Of a stretch of 64,000 nucleotides of DNA, positions 32,249-46,400 are shown piece by piece. The notes beneath the pieces are model-generated. The model made no database searches. It saw only the letters and a program-made list of their open reading frames with translations, and had not been told where the DNA came from. Source of the stretch: Lobosporangium transversale (Eukaryota; Mortierellomycota; Mortierellomycetes; Mortierellales; Mortierellaceae); assembly GCF_002105155.1 (NCBI RefSeq), contig NW_019028996.1:310001-374000 (forward strand). Direction: 5' to 3'. A program made the translations under genes and the position numbers. Position 1 is the stretch's first letter; the number at the start of each line of letters is the position of its first letter.

Positions 32249-33776
32249 ATTGCATTTAGAGCTCTCCAAGAATCCTGTCGAGGGCTTCTCGGCTGGCCTA
32301 GTCGATGATGATAACATCTTCGAGGTACTATAGTAGTTTGGAAAAACGAAAAGGATAAAAACATTAGGATCGATACGATCTCTGACAATTCTGTGCTAGA
32401 TACTAACACAATCTTCTTTCTAAATCTTCACGTTATATAGTGGGAGATTGTCATTATGGGACCACAGGATACACTTTAGTAAGATCTCGTCTGCTATCCC
32501 TGGCTTTTTTTTTTTTTTTTTTTTTTTTTTTTGTTTTTTTTTTTGTTTGTTTGTTTTGTTTATTTGTAATGGCGTTTTGGGAAGAAGGAGCAAAGTTGAA
32601 AATAGCCAGGACTCGCCATCATTTTCAGGGATCTATCATGTCATCTAGGATTTTACTGAGCACAAACAACAGTGTTCCACGCATGCAAGCACACACAAAA
32701 AAAGAGAGCAGCAAGAATTGACAGAAGCGACACACACTTTTGGAGACAGATTTTTATATTCGTCAAATCTATTGGAGACCTTGCTGCCGCAATGATATAT
32801 TCCATATACTTATAATGGCATCAAGAAAAAGAAAAAGCAGAATATACCGGCGATCAAAGCCATCTGTTGGAATAGATTTGCTCTTTAGGCCTTTGGGATT
32901 CTGACCTCTTTTCTACATTTACATGAATTTTTATAGTGAGGGCGGCTTCTTTAGGGCTATCATGACCTTCCCTCCCGATTACCCTCTGATGCCACCAAAG
33001 CTCAAATTCACAACAGAAATGTATCACCCAAATGGTAAAGAATCGATGAACGGTCAAATAATGGGAATATGTCGGGGTTTTGAGAATATTATAGGCTGAA
33101 TGTCATGGAATATGATCAGGCGAATGTTTATGGAATCATCTAACCATTTTTGCATCTTGGGCTTTCCACTGTGGTTTTTTCTTTCTTTCATTTTTTTTTT
33201 TTCTTTTTTTCTGCAGTGTATCCCAATGGAGAGGTCTGCATCTCAATTTTGGTAAGTCATATCATCATGCAGCACTGGTAAATATTTAGGTGGCGGAATA
33301 GGAACACCTTGACTAAAACGTGACCTTGGGCTCGTATTTGTTCCCGCTGAATTTCTTTTTTTTTTTTTTTTTTTTTTCAGCATCCCCCTGGTGAGGACAA
33401 ATATGGATATGAACAGGCGAGTGAGCGCTGGTCACCGGTCCACACTGTTGAGACGATTCTTGTGAGTGTCATCTCGATGCTCTCGAGCCCAAATGACGAA
33501 AGTCCAGCAAACATTGAGGCCGCAGTAAGTGACCCATTCTTGAGCATCAGTATCAGCATGGACAATGTAAAAATCATTTGGCTAATGTAACTTTGATATT
33601 TTTTATTCAATAATTTTTTTTTTATTTTTTGTTTTTTGTTTTTTGTTTTTACTTTATGTGTGGCGATAAAAAAAAAAAAAAAAAAAAAAAAATTGTAGAA
33701 AGAGTTGCGCGAAAATTACCCATCGTTCAAGAAGAAGGTTCAGCGACTTGCAAGACGCTCAGCGGATGAATTCTAA
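31837..33776 (+). CDS. ubc15: Ubiquitin-conjugating enzyme E2, UBE2G1/Ubc15 type
   Basis: Predicted 166-residue E2 in seven exons: 31837-31879, 32260-32324, 32441-32478, 32937-33034, 33217-33251, 33381-33524 and 33699-33776. It receives ubiquitin from E1 on a cysteine and passes it on with an E3. The active Cys lies in NGEVCISIL. The following [19 protein letters not shown] contains the acidic-loop insertion that marks the UBE2G/Cdc34/Ubc7 class. [11 protein letters not shown] and HTVETI favour UBE2G1 (fission yeast Ubc15) over UBE2G2. The whole length is only the UBC fold, with no tail or membrane anchor. All exon phases agree. Introns carry long T runs, and intron 6 has an A run just before its acceptor. 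Confidence 0.93.
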
Positions 33777-34673
33777 ATCACAAAAGAAATATTGGACAAT
33801 AATGAATTGTTACAAGAACATTTGTGGTCATGAATGGGAAAGAAGAAGAGATAGCTGCCTGATATTGGCTGTAATAATAAAAGTATTGCGTTTTTTTTTA
33901 TTATTTTTCTTTCTTTCTTTTTCATTGTGTGGCGTAGTCAGGTACAGAAGGAAATGGGCTTTGCATCTGGACTGCGGCAACTTTTTTGTATGCGTAGAGA
34001 TGATTATTAAGCCCTAGCCAAGATATAACTGCGCGTATTGTTCAACATTAGTCTTAATGACGAAGTTTAGTCAGGGGAAGGAGAGAAGAGAGCAAAGAGG
34101 ATGCGGAAAAACTGTGATGACAAATGTTCCGAGGAGGTCTCTGGTCTTTTTGATCAGTCGATCTTTTTTTTTTTTTTTTTTTTTTTTTGTCCTGATGGCG
34201 CAGTATAAGAAGAGTAAGAGTGAAGGTGGAATGAAAATACCAAAGTCAATTGACTGACTAGCTGTGCATCAAAGAGTGGACATGCGACCACAGGATGCTG
34301 CTATTCTATTTTATTTATTTTAATTTATTAATTATTTCTTAATTATTTGTTTAGTTATTCCTACTTTATTTGATGTCATCTAACATCGGCAACAAGATCC
34401 GGAATGCATATATTTTCCCATTGTCTTTAAGTCACTACGTAGGATGCATGTATGTGCTCTGCTCATTTTATTAGAGTCCAATAGAATGAATAGTATATAC
34501 TGTACATCTATTCATTGTTGAAAAAAAAAAAAAAAAGAAAAGGTGGGGGAGGGGGGAAAGAGAAAGGGAAAGGAGAAAGAAAGAGAGAATCAACGTGACC
34601 TTGCACTCTTTACCAAAGCACGCGAAGGGCGTAGTTGAGAGTTGAGTTGGCATTACTTCTTACATAATGCGCC

Positions 34674-34705
<32 letters not shown>

Positions 34706-34806
34706 CGTGTATTGGGTGTGTGAATGTGAGTGAGAGTTTGTGAAAGCATGTGCAGATCGATGATGCTGTTATTTACAGTCCATTAACTCATTGAATAAGA
34801 AAGCAA

Positions 34807-34807
34807 G

Positions 34808-34853
<46 letters not shown>

Positions 34854-34874
34854 AGAGAGAGAGATACAAGGAGA
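34807..34874. repeat. GA microsatellite
   Basis: Nearly continuous GA dinucleotides interrupted by a few A insertions. Confidence 0.9.
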
Positions 34875-36253
34875 CAGAGGGATTATGATACTTTGCATGT
34901 CGCGATGTGGCACAGCATTAGCATGGCATGAGAGCCCATGATCACAGTCTGATATTCAAAGAGACCTCAGCTGATCCAATTGAACCTTCTTAGTCAAGGC
35001 TATGCATGACAAGTAAAGAGAAGGGGGAAGGAGATCGCGAAAGCACAGTAGAAAGAGGATGTTAAAGAGTTTTTTTTATAGACGCCTTGTTAGTGTACAA
35101 AACAACAAAGGCAATATTGGGCGAGGATTGATTTGGATTTTTGTATTCACAAACAAACGCGGTGTCGACAGGAAGATGGTTCCACAACGGACCCGGATAT
35201 TGAATCATTATGATCTAACCCTCTCTCTTTTTTTTTTTATTTTTTTATTTTTTTACTTTATGTTACTTTCCACATTCTGCACCCTTGCAGCTAGTTTTGC
35301 CATTTGTGATTGACAAAGGCAGACAGGGTTGACAAGGCTGAAAGAGAGATTGAAAAAAAAGAGATGATTGATATTTTTCCATTAACATTTGAAAACACAA
35401 CTATGCGCAAAGTCATTCGCGCATGGATCACCAACAAAAAAAAAAAAAAAAAAAAAAAAAAGACTTCAGAAAAAAAAAATTCAATGAAGGAACGCACAGG
35501 GACAAAAAGACTAACCATTGCTAATAAAGTTAGACTAAACGAAAGTTTTATATCTCCTTCATGTATACAACGAAGGGCCCCCAAAGAAAGCAAACTTCTT
35601 TCTGGAAGGTATTAAAAAAGTTTACTTGCATATCTCGTTTCTCTCCATCTGTTTTTTCTTTTGTATGCGTGAATGTGTAAAATGTTATGTGTAAGCAAAA
35701 GTGTTTCTTCTTGTCTCTCTTCTCCACTTGTTGATGACCTTGACTAACCTCCCAGATTGCGCGCATAAAAAAAAAAAAAACTTTACAGCGCGAAAAAAAA
35801 AAAAAGAGAAAGAGGACCCAGGTATATCCAGAGTCGAACAAGGTGCATTCATGATGCAATTTTATCTTTTTAGACAATTCACGTTGTTTTGCTCCAAGTA
35901 TATTCAATGCATGTACCTTTCTTTTTCTGAAACGTGTATTTCACTTCAAATACTATCCATCCATACTATCTTTAAGGAAAAACCCGTTTATGATTTATAC
36001 ATGTTCTCGTTCTTTCTTACCTAGCCCCAGTGTACAAAGGTTTCAAGGATTTCTACAAAAGACATGGATCGCATTCAACGGGCGTTCATTTCTATAAATG
36101 TATTGTATGTACAACGTATGTGTACTACTGACTTTTTGAAAAAGAAATGTTTACCGAAAGGTAAAAAAGAAAGAAAAAGTGATGATGCGACTAATGTAAC
36201 CTTGAGGACAGCTCTGGTCCTGTTCACCAAGTTCAGTGAGGGCGAAGAAAAAG

Positions 36254-36284
<31 letters not shown>

Positions 36285-39200
36285 GACCAGGGTATCCGTT
36301 GAATAGGTTGCATAGTTGTGTTTAGTAGACAAGAGGTCCTAACGTTGTTACCCAGAATGAAGGCGGACAGGGCTCTACATATCTCATAGCATCATCGCCT
36401 TTTGACATTCTAGATCTTCACATTCATTCATTCATTCAAGGGCACCGGCATTTGTTTGTTTGTTTTTTGCACAAATTAGGCAATGAGATCGACTATTCAT
36501 CTTAATAGCATCTGCAACAACGCGAGGACCATGCAAGAACGCTAGCACCAAGAGCGTCGAAAAAAAAAAAAAATAAATAATAATAAACCACAGCAAATAT
36601 CAACAACAACAAATACATACATGTTTATATATACATAGTCTACACTTTAACTGTTGTTACTTCCAAAAAAAAAAAAAAAAAAAAAAAAAACAAGAGCTTG
36701 AAGGATAGAGAGTGATGATGTCTTGTTTATTGAAAATCTTCACATACACACGCACAAAAAAAAAAAGAAAAAAGAATAAAGAGAAAAGAAAAAGAGCCCA
36801 GACTCGGGATTCAGGAACTGTGAATATGTATTGCTAATTAGTATCATCGGATCATCCTATTGAATCTGGGAAAATCGGGCGATGGACATTGGAAATCATG
36901 ATGAAGACATAATGACGGAACAGTGATCCAAAAAAGGTAAATAAACAGACAAACGTTGGACAAAGATGTCATACTTTGTGATTGTTCCTGAACTTGTACC
37001 TGTGAAGCTGTACCTGTTCCTGGAATCTGAATCTGTACTCCCATTCTCCCTTACTTCCTTTCCCCATCTGTATCAGTCAGTCAACTATTCCAAAAAGAAA
37101 AAAAAATCCGTATGCTACGGAGTTACTCTTTTTCTTTTTTGGATCCAGCTTTGTCCTATGTCCGTTGATGGATCACCTGGTCCGATATTATCTAATAATG
37201 CTATAATATATATATATATATAATACATGTATAATATATTATATCTGCCCAAATGCGAACATGCCTTTTATACTGTACATATACATTTGTATCTAAATAT
37301 GTATATGTTGTCAAAGGCTTTTTTTTTATCACTCCGCTTGAACCGGAGTAGCGCGATTCGGAATAAATACTCCTTTTGTAAATCCCATTTTCCTAAAAGG
37401 CGTATACGCACTATACATGTACTGTATAAAAATATACATGTTTATAATCTTGACCACGCTTCACGTTTAAGCTTAAAAAAAAGCTAGAAAAGCATTATAC
37501 ATGTACTATGGCTAGAATAAACCTTGTTAGAGTAGAGTATAGCGGAGAAAAAAAAAAAAAAAAAAAACTTTTCTGTTATGGATCATGAGGATGATGAAGG
37601 AGCTATATCGATGAATATCAATATATACAAATGTAAACAACGTGGCATCAAAGACAATAAAAGACATGTATTAACGTGGTCTAGAAACAAAGAAAGAAAA
37701 CCTTTTTTTTTTTTTTTTTTTTTTTTTTGTAACCATGTTGGTCCATCCATGACATCGTAATGATTTCGCACGTACTTTTGTTTGTCTTGTCCATCAATAC
37801 ACAATCTTTACTCTTTGTCTCTGTGTTTCTCTTTTTTACGCACATAGTCTCTGCTTGTTATAGATATTTGGACACCCTCCAGGCACGAGTTCTAGTGTAA
37901 CGCCGCACAAGCAAAACAAAAACCTTTTTCTCCACTGTTGAACTGATTTTTTTATTCATTTATTTATACAAATATTGATATATAATATTTATTAAAGTCT
38001 TTTTGGCTATTGTAAGGAATTGAAAAAAAAAAAAAAAAAAAAAAAAAGCGTCTTTTTAGGTGTGTAACCCATCTTTTTGCGTTTGAAAGTTAGTCTAGCC
38101 ACTGAAATGATTTCCTCCGCTCTGGTCGAAACAGAGCTCTCTTTTTTATTTTATCAATGTGATTGTGGTTGTGGTGGTTCGGTAGTGATCGCAAAAAAAA
38201 CTCTTTTGTTGTTGTTGATTGTGTTGCTTTTCTCAGAACTCGGTTCTAAGAGGCTCACTGACCAGGTGGTTATGTAAGAAAGGATCATCCTCTGTATATA
38301 TGTTACGAGCTACATGTACTAACCCCACTCTTTCGCTCACCGGCCAAGCAAGCTCAAAGAGAGCAGAAAGGCCATTCGCTATCCAATCTTATCGTAGAGT
38401 TAAAAAAGACTTTTACTTTTTGACAAAAATATATAAATTATTTATATATATATTTATATATGAACTATTTGTATGATGTATACAAAAATAAAAAAAACGC
38501 GTTTTGAGTTTCATGTGGTTCAAGTAATAAAGAGAAGAATCGTACCATTTTTTTTTTTTTGTCTAAGAAAACAAAAGTTTCAGCTCCAGGTCCCTCTTCT
38601 TTTCTCCACTATTTATTCTCGTAGGCTGGGCCAAGCTAGACTAGGATTCTACATATACTTCTTCCCCTAGTAAAAAAAAAAAAAAAGAAATTTACATCAA
38701 CGTTACGATGTTTGTGTCAGTCAAAGCTTCATTGGGCAAAATAAAATAAAAAATCAGAACTGCAAAGGACCAGATGTAACACACTGACCCTTTTTTGAGG
38801 CCCAAGATCCAAGGTCCAACTTGATTTGAAAATCATGCATGGGTTCCTGCAAATACTTGTTTATCCAAAATATATCCAGTAGCGTATCGCAATTTTTATT
38901 TTTTTTATTTTTTTGGCAGGACATTAAATTGTTAATGGACAAACAAAAGAAGAGTGTCAGCATGCCAGGCGATTGGTATGGTTCGATTCGTTGTTATGCT
39001 AGTACAGTGGCATGCACCGTAGGGGCAGGGGTAAGCACAGGGTAAGTAAACAAGACAGGGGGAGGGGGGGAGTACATTGGTGGGATTGTAGGTCCAAGAG
39101 AAGGATAAACAGGACAGTTTTTCAAGGCTCATGTCAAGATCTCTTTCGTGTTGTTTCGAGTTGTTATTGTTGGTCCTGCAGGATTTTTTTTTTTTTTTTG

Positions 39201-40362
39201 CTTGAAAGAAGTATTTGAACAACACAAAAATGACGAAAGCGATCGAGCAACTATGCAGCTTTGTTTATGATAGAAAAAAAAAAAAAAAAAAAAAAGCGAA
39301 ACGAAGCAAACCAAAACGAATGAAAGAACAAAGGAACTCGATCAAGGCATAAAAAAAAAAAGAATATGCATACAAAAAAACCCATCAAACCATTGGAGTT
39401 GCTTGCCCAAAATGGACAAATTGGCCCTGGATTCACTTGCAAAAAAAAAAAAAAATAAAAATAAAAATAAAAAAAAAAAAAAAAAAACTTGGCTACATTC
39501 GATTAGTCTTAGTCTCTCTTCGTTCTTTATCAACTCTACCTATAAACTAAACAGGTTGTTGAGCATTGGGCAATCCATGCATCGCATAAAAAAACTAGGC
39601 TCTCCTAACCTCAAATCTCTGGATCTCGCAATCTCATTGTCGCTACAGTCGACCACATCGCTTTGGACTAGTGCTATTTTTCCAACATGCATGATATTTG
39701 CCACTTGTTTTGTCAATGCGGAAAATATTATTGTTGCCTGCCTGCCACGTTTAAGGAATCCTTCAAAGTGATGAAATATTTGTCCACAAGTAAATCCACT
39801 CCAACTGGGTGTACAAAAAAAATGAGAGAGAGAGACAGAGAGAGAGAAAACAACAGCAACAACACAAAAATAGACTTCCATGGAGTATATTCAGCATTGG
39901 TGTACATCAACATAGGCATGGTTACGGCGTGCGTCGGATATAGATATGTATATATCATGTATATGCTTATTCCGACTGGTATGGTGGTACCATGTCAGAT
40001 GATACGCTCCCTTCCTCTGACCTTCTTTTTCTGCCCAATGTATCGAACGATCTTTCTGCTCTGCACGTAATGCATGCACCTTTGTATAATAAAAGATGTA
40101 TTTTTTTTTCTTCTTTAGTTAGCTCCGCCCATGCACCAGCAGTCATAAGACGCGTGTTGTATACGTGTTCACAGCATCGGCATTCGGCATTCGGCAATCG
40201 GCATTGCATGCATAGATAGTATTAGAAACATAAACAGCCTCCTCCCTCTTGTCCTCTCCCCCCCCCCCTTGCTGACAAAGTCTAGAGTACAATAATTGTC
40301 AGCAAATGCTTGCGCGTTTGTGTTGCTTTGCGTTGCGTTTTATTTATCCATTTGTTTATTCT

Positions 40363-40399
<37 letters not shown>

Positions 40400-41026
40400 C
40401 CGTTTCTCAAACGGCTCTTTCGATTATTGAGAAAAGAAAAAAAAGAAGGAAGGAAGGAAGCATAAAGAGTAAATTGGATTTTCCCATTTTCCATACAGAA
40501 ATAGAGTCCAACATACAGCCCATAAAAAAGGAATCGAAATTGTGCGCGCATATCGCGCATTCTAATGTTGTGGTTCTTTACGCTATTGTGGCTCTTTTCG
40601 TGATCATGTTAACTTTGCCACTTTTTTTTTTTTTTTTTTTTTTTTTTTTATTATTTTTTTTATAAAAATATAAATATATTTTCTTTGTTTATTTTTCTAT
40701 TTTTTTCTTTTTCTAATCGGTCAGCCCATGCATTTGAAATTGATCATGTATGCGCGCTATGCCCTGTTTCTGTTTAATACAATTAATATACAATTTACTT
40801 TTTTTTTTTTTTTTCTTTAATTATTCATCAACGGACTTTTGCATAAGGGACGGACGATGATGGTGATGATGAAGGATGGATGGGTCATGAGACTATCTAT
40901 CTACGTAAAATGTTTTATTTCCTTCACGACCGTTAGGACCTTATGTGTTTGTTTGAATGATAATCTTGACCACGAGTCTGCGCACATGTAGAAAAACAAA
41001 GTAATATAAAAAAATCATAAATGAAT

Positions 41027-41062
<36 letters not shown>

Positions 41063-42226
41063 GAAAGCCAATCTACATGCCACTTTGCCAACCTTGTCCT
41101 TGTGGTGATTGTTTTTTTTTTTTTTTTTTTATTTGAAATGATGGCATGTTTATTGGTATACATACTTTTGTAGACAAACCTTTTCTTTGTCTCTTTTCTT
41201 TCCTTCTTTCTCTCCACAGTTTACTTGTTTGTTTGTTTTTATTGTTGTTTAAACTTTTTTTTTTTTTTTTTTTATTTTCCTTTTGGTCTGTCTGAGAGAG
41301 TAATGAGTAGCCTTTGGTGTGTGTATGGGCTTGCTTTTTAGCATTGTTGTACCTGTCATTGAGTACACATTCTAATAATATATATATATATACAAGTTAT
41401 ACACATTCTTACATAAACTTGTTCAACTAGATCGCCCATCGAAAAGAGAAAAGAAAAAAAAAAAAAAAAAAAAACTACACGGGTTCGTTTTGGATTCTAT
41501 TTTACGTACTGTACCTGAGAGTGTGATTTTCCTTTCGGTAGGATAAAAGAAACCGCACCAATCCTAATCATCAAATAAAAAGCAATAATTTCCTCTTTTG
41601 ACTAGTGACAATAGCGCTAAATAAAAAATAAAAAAGACGCCATAAAAAATATACATTTATCCTCGAGTAATGAGCGGTGGCAGGGTATCCTCAAGGAAAT
41701 AGAAACTAAAAGCAAAAGCAAAGCCCAAGTAAAAAAGAAAAATAGAACAGCTACAGTAGCACAGTGGCAGATGACCTTGTTCGCCATAGCCCTTGGCTGA
41801 CTAAACAAGCGCAACTCTGGCTGAGACTAGACCGGGTTGCACCAACAACAACATGGATATCCCCATACAACTGGAGACACAAAAAAATAAAAATAAAAAA
41901 TAAAAAAAGGGAAGGAGAGAGAGAGAGAGCCCTTTACAGGAAAATATACAAGGGTTTATGTAACAACATTAGCACAAAGAATATAAATCCTTGTCCAACA
42001 CTAAACAAATGGCGTGGTTGTAAAAGGATGGGGTTGAAAAAAAAAAAAAAAAAAAAAAAAGTGGTTCTCTAAATGGCAAAATGATGGTCCCATTAGCCCG
42101 TTAGAGCGAATTAAAGGAAACCATGGATAGGGTTTCTTTTGTAATGTGGTAATGTGAGTTGAGCTTTGCAAAGTCCGCTCCTTCTCGTGTTTGACCTGAT
42201 GGAGCTGGTTGGGCGAATGGGCCAGG

Positions 42227-42260
<34 letters not shown>

Positions 42261-42449
42261 ATTGGGCACTGTGGATGGAATATATGCATTCTATGCATAT
42301 AATACAATGCTTAAAATGCATTGCTAGCCACTGCTAGCACATTTTTTTGGAGTGGAGTCGTTGCGACATTTTGCAGATACACAGGTCCCCCTAGTGATTT
42401 GAGAGCAGAGCTGTGTCATCAATAAGTTTGTCAAATCTAGTCTCTCACC

Positions 42450-42483
<34 letters not shown>

Positions 42484-42785
42484 CCTTTCAAGATTGATAG
42501 TCTATTATAATTGAATCCACGGAGAAAAAAAAAAAAAAAAAAAAGGTTCTTGCTAAGGCTATACTGAACACATGCACATGGTTGCCTTGCATATCTGCGT
42601 CGATGTAATGTTATATATTTGATGCATACACAGCTCTATTGCTCTTGCTCATTTCTCCTAATGCTCCTCTGACTTGGTTCACAAGACCCTATCATACCTA
42701 TCGCTCTTTTTATTATATAATAAATAAATGTTTAATTACTCCGTCCATCTTCCTTGATAATGTGACAAAAAAGGTTTGAGCATTC

Positions 42786-42827
<42 letters not shown>

Positions 42828-43404
42828 AAAGGCTGTTAATGCATAGCGTTTTTATTGATGCTAAAAAAAAAAAAAAAAAAAAAAAAAAAACACACACACA
42901 CATCGAGATCGATGAGGCTGATGGCGTGTCTTTCCTTTTTTTTTTTTTTTTTTTTTTGCAGTAACCATTTTCTTTACTCTTATTTTGGTTATAAACGTCT
43001 GGTAACTCGTATTCAATAAACTCAATAAAAGGCATTTACAACATTTGAATGTAAAGAAATTCAATTAGGTCCGCCTGGCCTGGTTCAAAATGTATTGTAT
43101 AAAACGTGCAGTGTTTTATAACACGTTTAGTATAATGTTATCTAAATATCATCTTTATAATATTGACAAAAACAAACAAATAATCTTGCAATGCATGCAT
43201 TAATGTCTACAATGTACCACTGTATGCGTCTACAATTTCAGGGGCAATGGAATCAAAGAAATAATAATCGGTACCGTGATCATCCGCTTGCATGTCACGA
43301 GTCATGAGTGCGTTTACTTTCTTTTTCTCTGGTCTGTTTCCGTCTCGATGTCTGTTCTTTGTGTCTGTCACTGCTATTGTGCATGTACATGTAGTCATCG
43401 ATTG

Positions 43405-43436
<32 letters not shown>

Positions 43437-46400
43437 AAAGTCTCCGCTTTGTGAGCCTGACGGTCTATTGGAAATGCCGAGGAAAAGCTGTGTTGTGTGT
43501 ACATGTAATGTGTATACAAAAACATTTTTTTATTTTTATTTTTTATTTTTGCAAGGATCTAGCCTAGTCTTCTACTGTCGCGTTTTGATTACAAAGAAAA
43601 GAAGAAGAAGATAAAAAAAAAAAGTTGTCTACGCATGCATAACATAGAACTTTACTGTAGGAAACAAAGACAGATGAAGGCAGAGGCGAAGCAGCAAACA
43701 GAAAAAAGACAATAAAACCTTTTTTTTTTTTTTTTTTTTTTTTTTTCTGATCGAGTCATACTAAACAACTTCAGAATTTTGTACTGTATGCAACGTCGCA
43801 TCCAGAGTTTTGCTAGGTTTCGCAAAGTTTTTTTTTTTTTTACTAGAAAACCATGTTGTTAGCGTAGGTTTTTTTTTTTTTTTTTTTTTTTTTTTCGTAT
43901 AGATCTATAGAAATGTGATGTGTGTTGTATGCGCAACCATTTTTCACACCTGACGCGACACGCGAAAGTGGCCTTAGCGAAATTGCAAATATTCTTTCCG
44001 TCTGATAAGCTAAAAGAAAAATCTTCCATTTCATTTCCCTTTGTTCCCGTCAAGTGGACGGTGCGTTTTATTCCCATGGCCCGACGGGTTGGATAGACTA
44101 AGATGGTTGCTGTATTTTTTTTTTTCTTTTTTTTTTTTTTAATGAGCAATTCTATCCCGTCTTTACCGTGCGGGAAAAAAAAAAAAGTAGTTTTTTAATT
44201 TTTTTTTTTGTTTACCGTGTGGCTGAAAATCGTATGCAGTGTAAAGTGGGGAAAGGCATTCACTGTCAAGCATGTTGTGTACAAACGTGTTCGAACATGT
44301 GGGGTGAAAAGAATATAAAAAAAAAACACCCCTGAATCGTGATATCCATTAATGGACATATTCTCTGTTTACGAATGGGTTGGTAAGGCAAAAAACACCA
44401 TGCGTGATGAGGTAGAGTCGCGCACAAACAGGAACCAATTTTTTTTTTTTTTTTTTTGTCAAATCAAAAAGAGGAAGATTTCTACAAAGCATCACCAAGG
44501 ATAGATCTAACCCAAAAAAAAAGAAAACTCTTTCCTTGTTGATACCTTTTTTTTTTCTTTTTCATACTGACTCATCTATATCAGGTCGTATATTTCTTTT
44601 TCTTTTTCTTTTTCCAAGCAAGTACAGTACACAAGGATGTTTGGGCTCTCAACTTTAATGATTCTTTGATAGACATATATATACATTCTTTCCTTTTACT
44701 GATGTTGATGTTGATTATTGTTTGATAATCGGTATATATGTTGATGTCATGATCGAATAAAAAATGCCGATGGATTTAACAACGTGAATAAAAAAAAAAA
44801 AAAAGAAAAAAAAAAAAAAGAAAAACTAAAACCAGTGCTCAAATGTTGTGATCCATTCCTCGACGCGTCAAAAGTTTGTAGAAACCAAGGGAAAATAAAA
44901 ATGAAATATAGTTTCTATAAAAAAAAAATAATAACAATAATAAAAAAAAACTTCGTATCCAGGTTTTTACCTTCCCTTTTCCCCCTTCATTCCTTTCATC
45001 ATCGAGCATTATCGTAAGCAATCGGCCTTGCAGCGTCTGTGAGCGAGGATAATTCCCATTAGGAAATCAAGACAAACCACAAACAAAAACAAAAAGAAAA
45101 ACAAAATACAAAAAAGAAAAAACCCCTCGTTTTTTCTTTTTTTTTTTTTTTTTTATTTTTTTTGAGTAGCTTCGACATAAAAAACATTGTTGGAGCTAAT
45201 TGCCGAGTAAAAGAAATTTTTTTTTTTTAATTCAGGAAACCACATTACATTCAAATTCAGAGGTGGATTAAAACTAAGAACAAACGGGTAAATAGTTGTC
45301 TTGTAAGCTGTCTAATAAAAGATTCAAAACACGTTTACACCATCGGGTGTCTTCCTCATCAAACCAGAAAGAAGGAAAGAGAGAGAGATGATTAATTTTT
45401 TTTGTAGATATTTCAGTCTTGACCAGAAAAAAAAAAAAAAAACGGCCAAGCTGTCTGCACTACTCAAAGGTGAGGAATATGAGACGGAGGAAGGATAAAA
45501 AAAAGACCTTTTGTAGGTGAAGGACTTTTGTTAAAATAGAGTTCAGGACTGTGGGGGGTTTTGTCCTGGATTGGGTCAGTGCAGAAGGTGGATTGCAGGA
45601 AACTGGAGAACATACTATACGGAGAATGGCTTTTTTTTTTTTTTTTTTTTTTTCTCTCGAGCAATAAAGTCTTCATTCTTCTCTCGATTTTTTCTTCATG
45701 GTCGGATGCGCTATGTGCCGAGAGAAAGAATGACGAAGGAGTGCAGGAAAGGAAACAAAAAAAATTTTTTTTGATTGTGTGTGGTCTAAATGCATGCCTT
45801 GTACCAATTCAACTTTTTCCGAGTAATGGGATCAAGAAAGCTGTTGGTTATTATTATTTTTTTTTTAATTTTTTTTTTTTTTTTTCTTTTTACGCCTTGG
45901 AGGTGCACATGCAACTTCGCCAATACTAAAGCAGCTAAAAGCCAATGTCAAAGCAACTAAAAGACAAAGGCAGCGCCATTCAAGTTGATTAGGATAGCAG
46001 CCTCCTTAAAAAAGTTCAAATAGTGTCTAGATGACTAGGACGTTCATTTTGATCTATTGATCTATCCCATCACATGATAATCGTTCCGCTTTGATGGTTC
46101 TTTTAAGTGGCATCAATCCATGTCTGGGACAACCAAGAATATCATTTGTACAACAAAGGCATGCATGTAAGGAACCCATATCGGCAAGCTTTACCTTGCC
46201 ACCTCCTTCTGCCAATATATCCCTCATGCATGAATTTCTCATCATTCCTTTCATTGATGCAGGGTTTTTTTTTTTGCCCTTGTGATTGACATTGTTCCTT
46301 GTTTACTTATCTCTTTACCTTACCTTTGTTGGCAATCTCTACGACATTGAGGACAAATGATGAATAGCCAAGTGCAACAAAGCAAGGGAAAAAAAAAAAA

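Noticed and set aside
42780-43064. Lys- and Phe-rich frames
   Set aside because: They are translations of adjacent T and A runs on both strands and have no independent coding signal.
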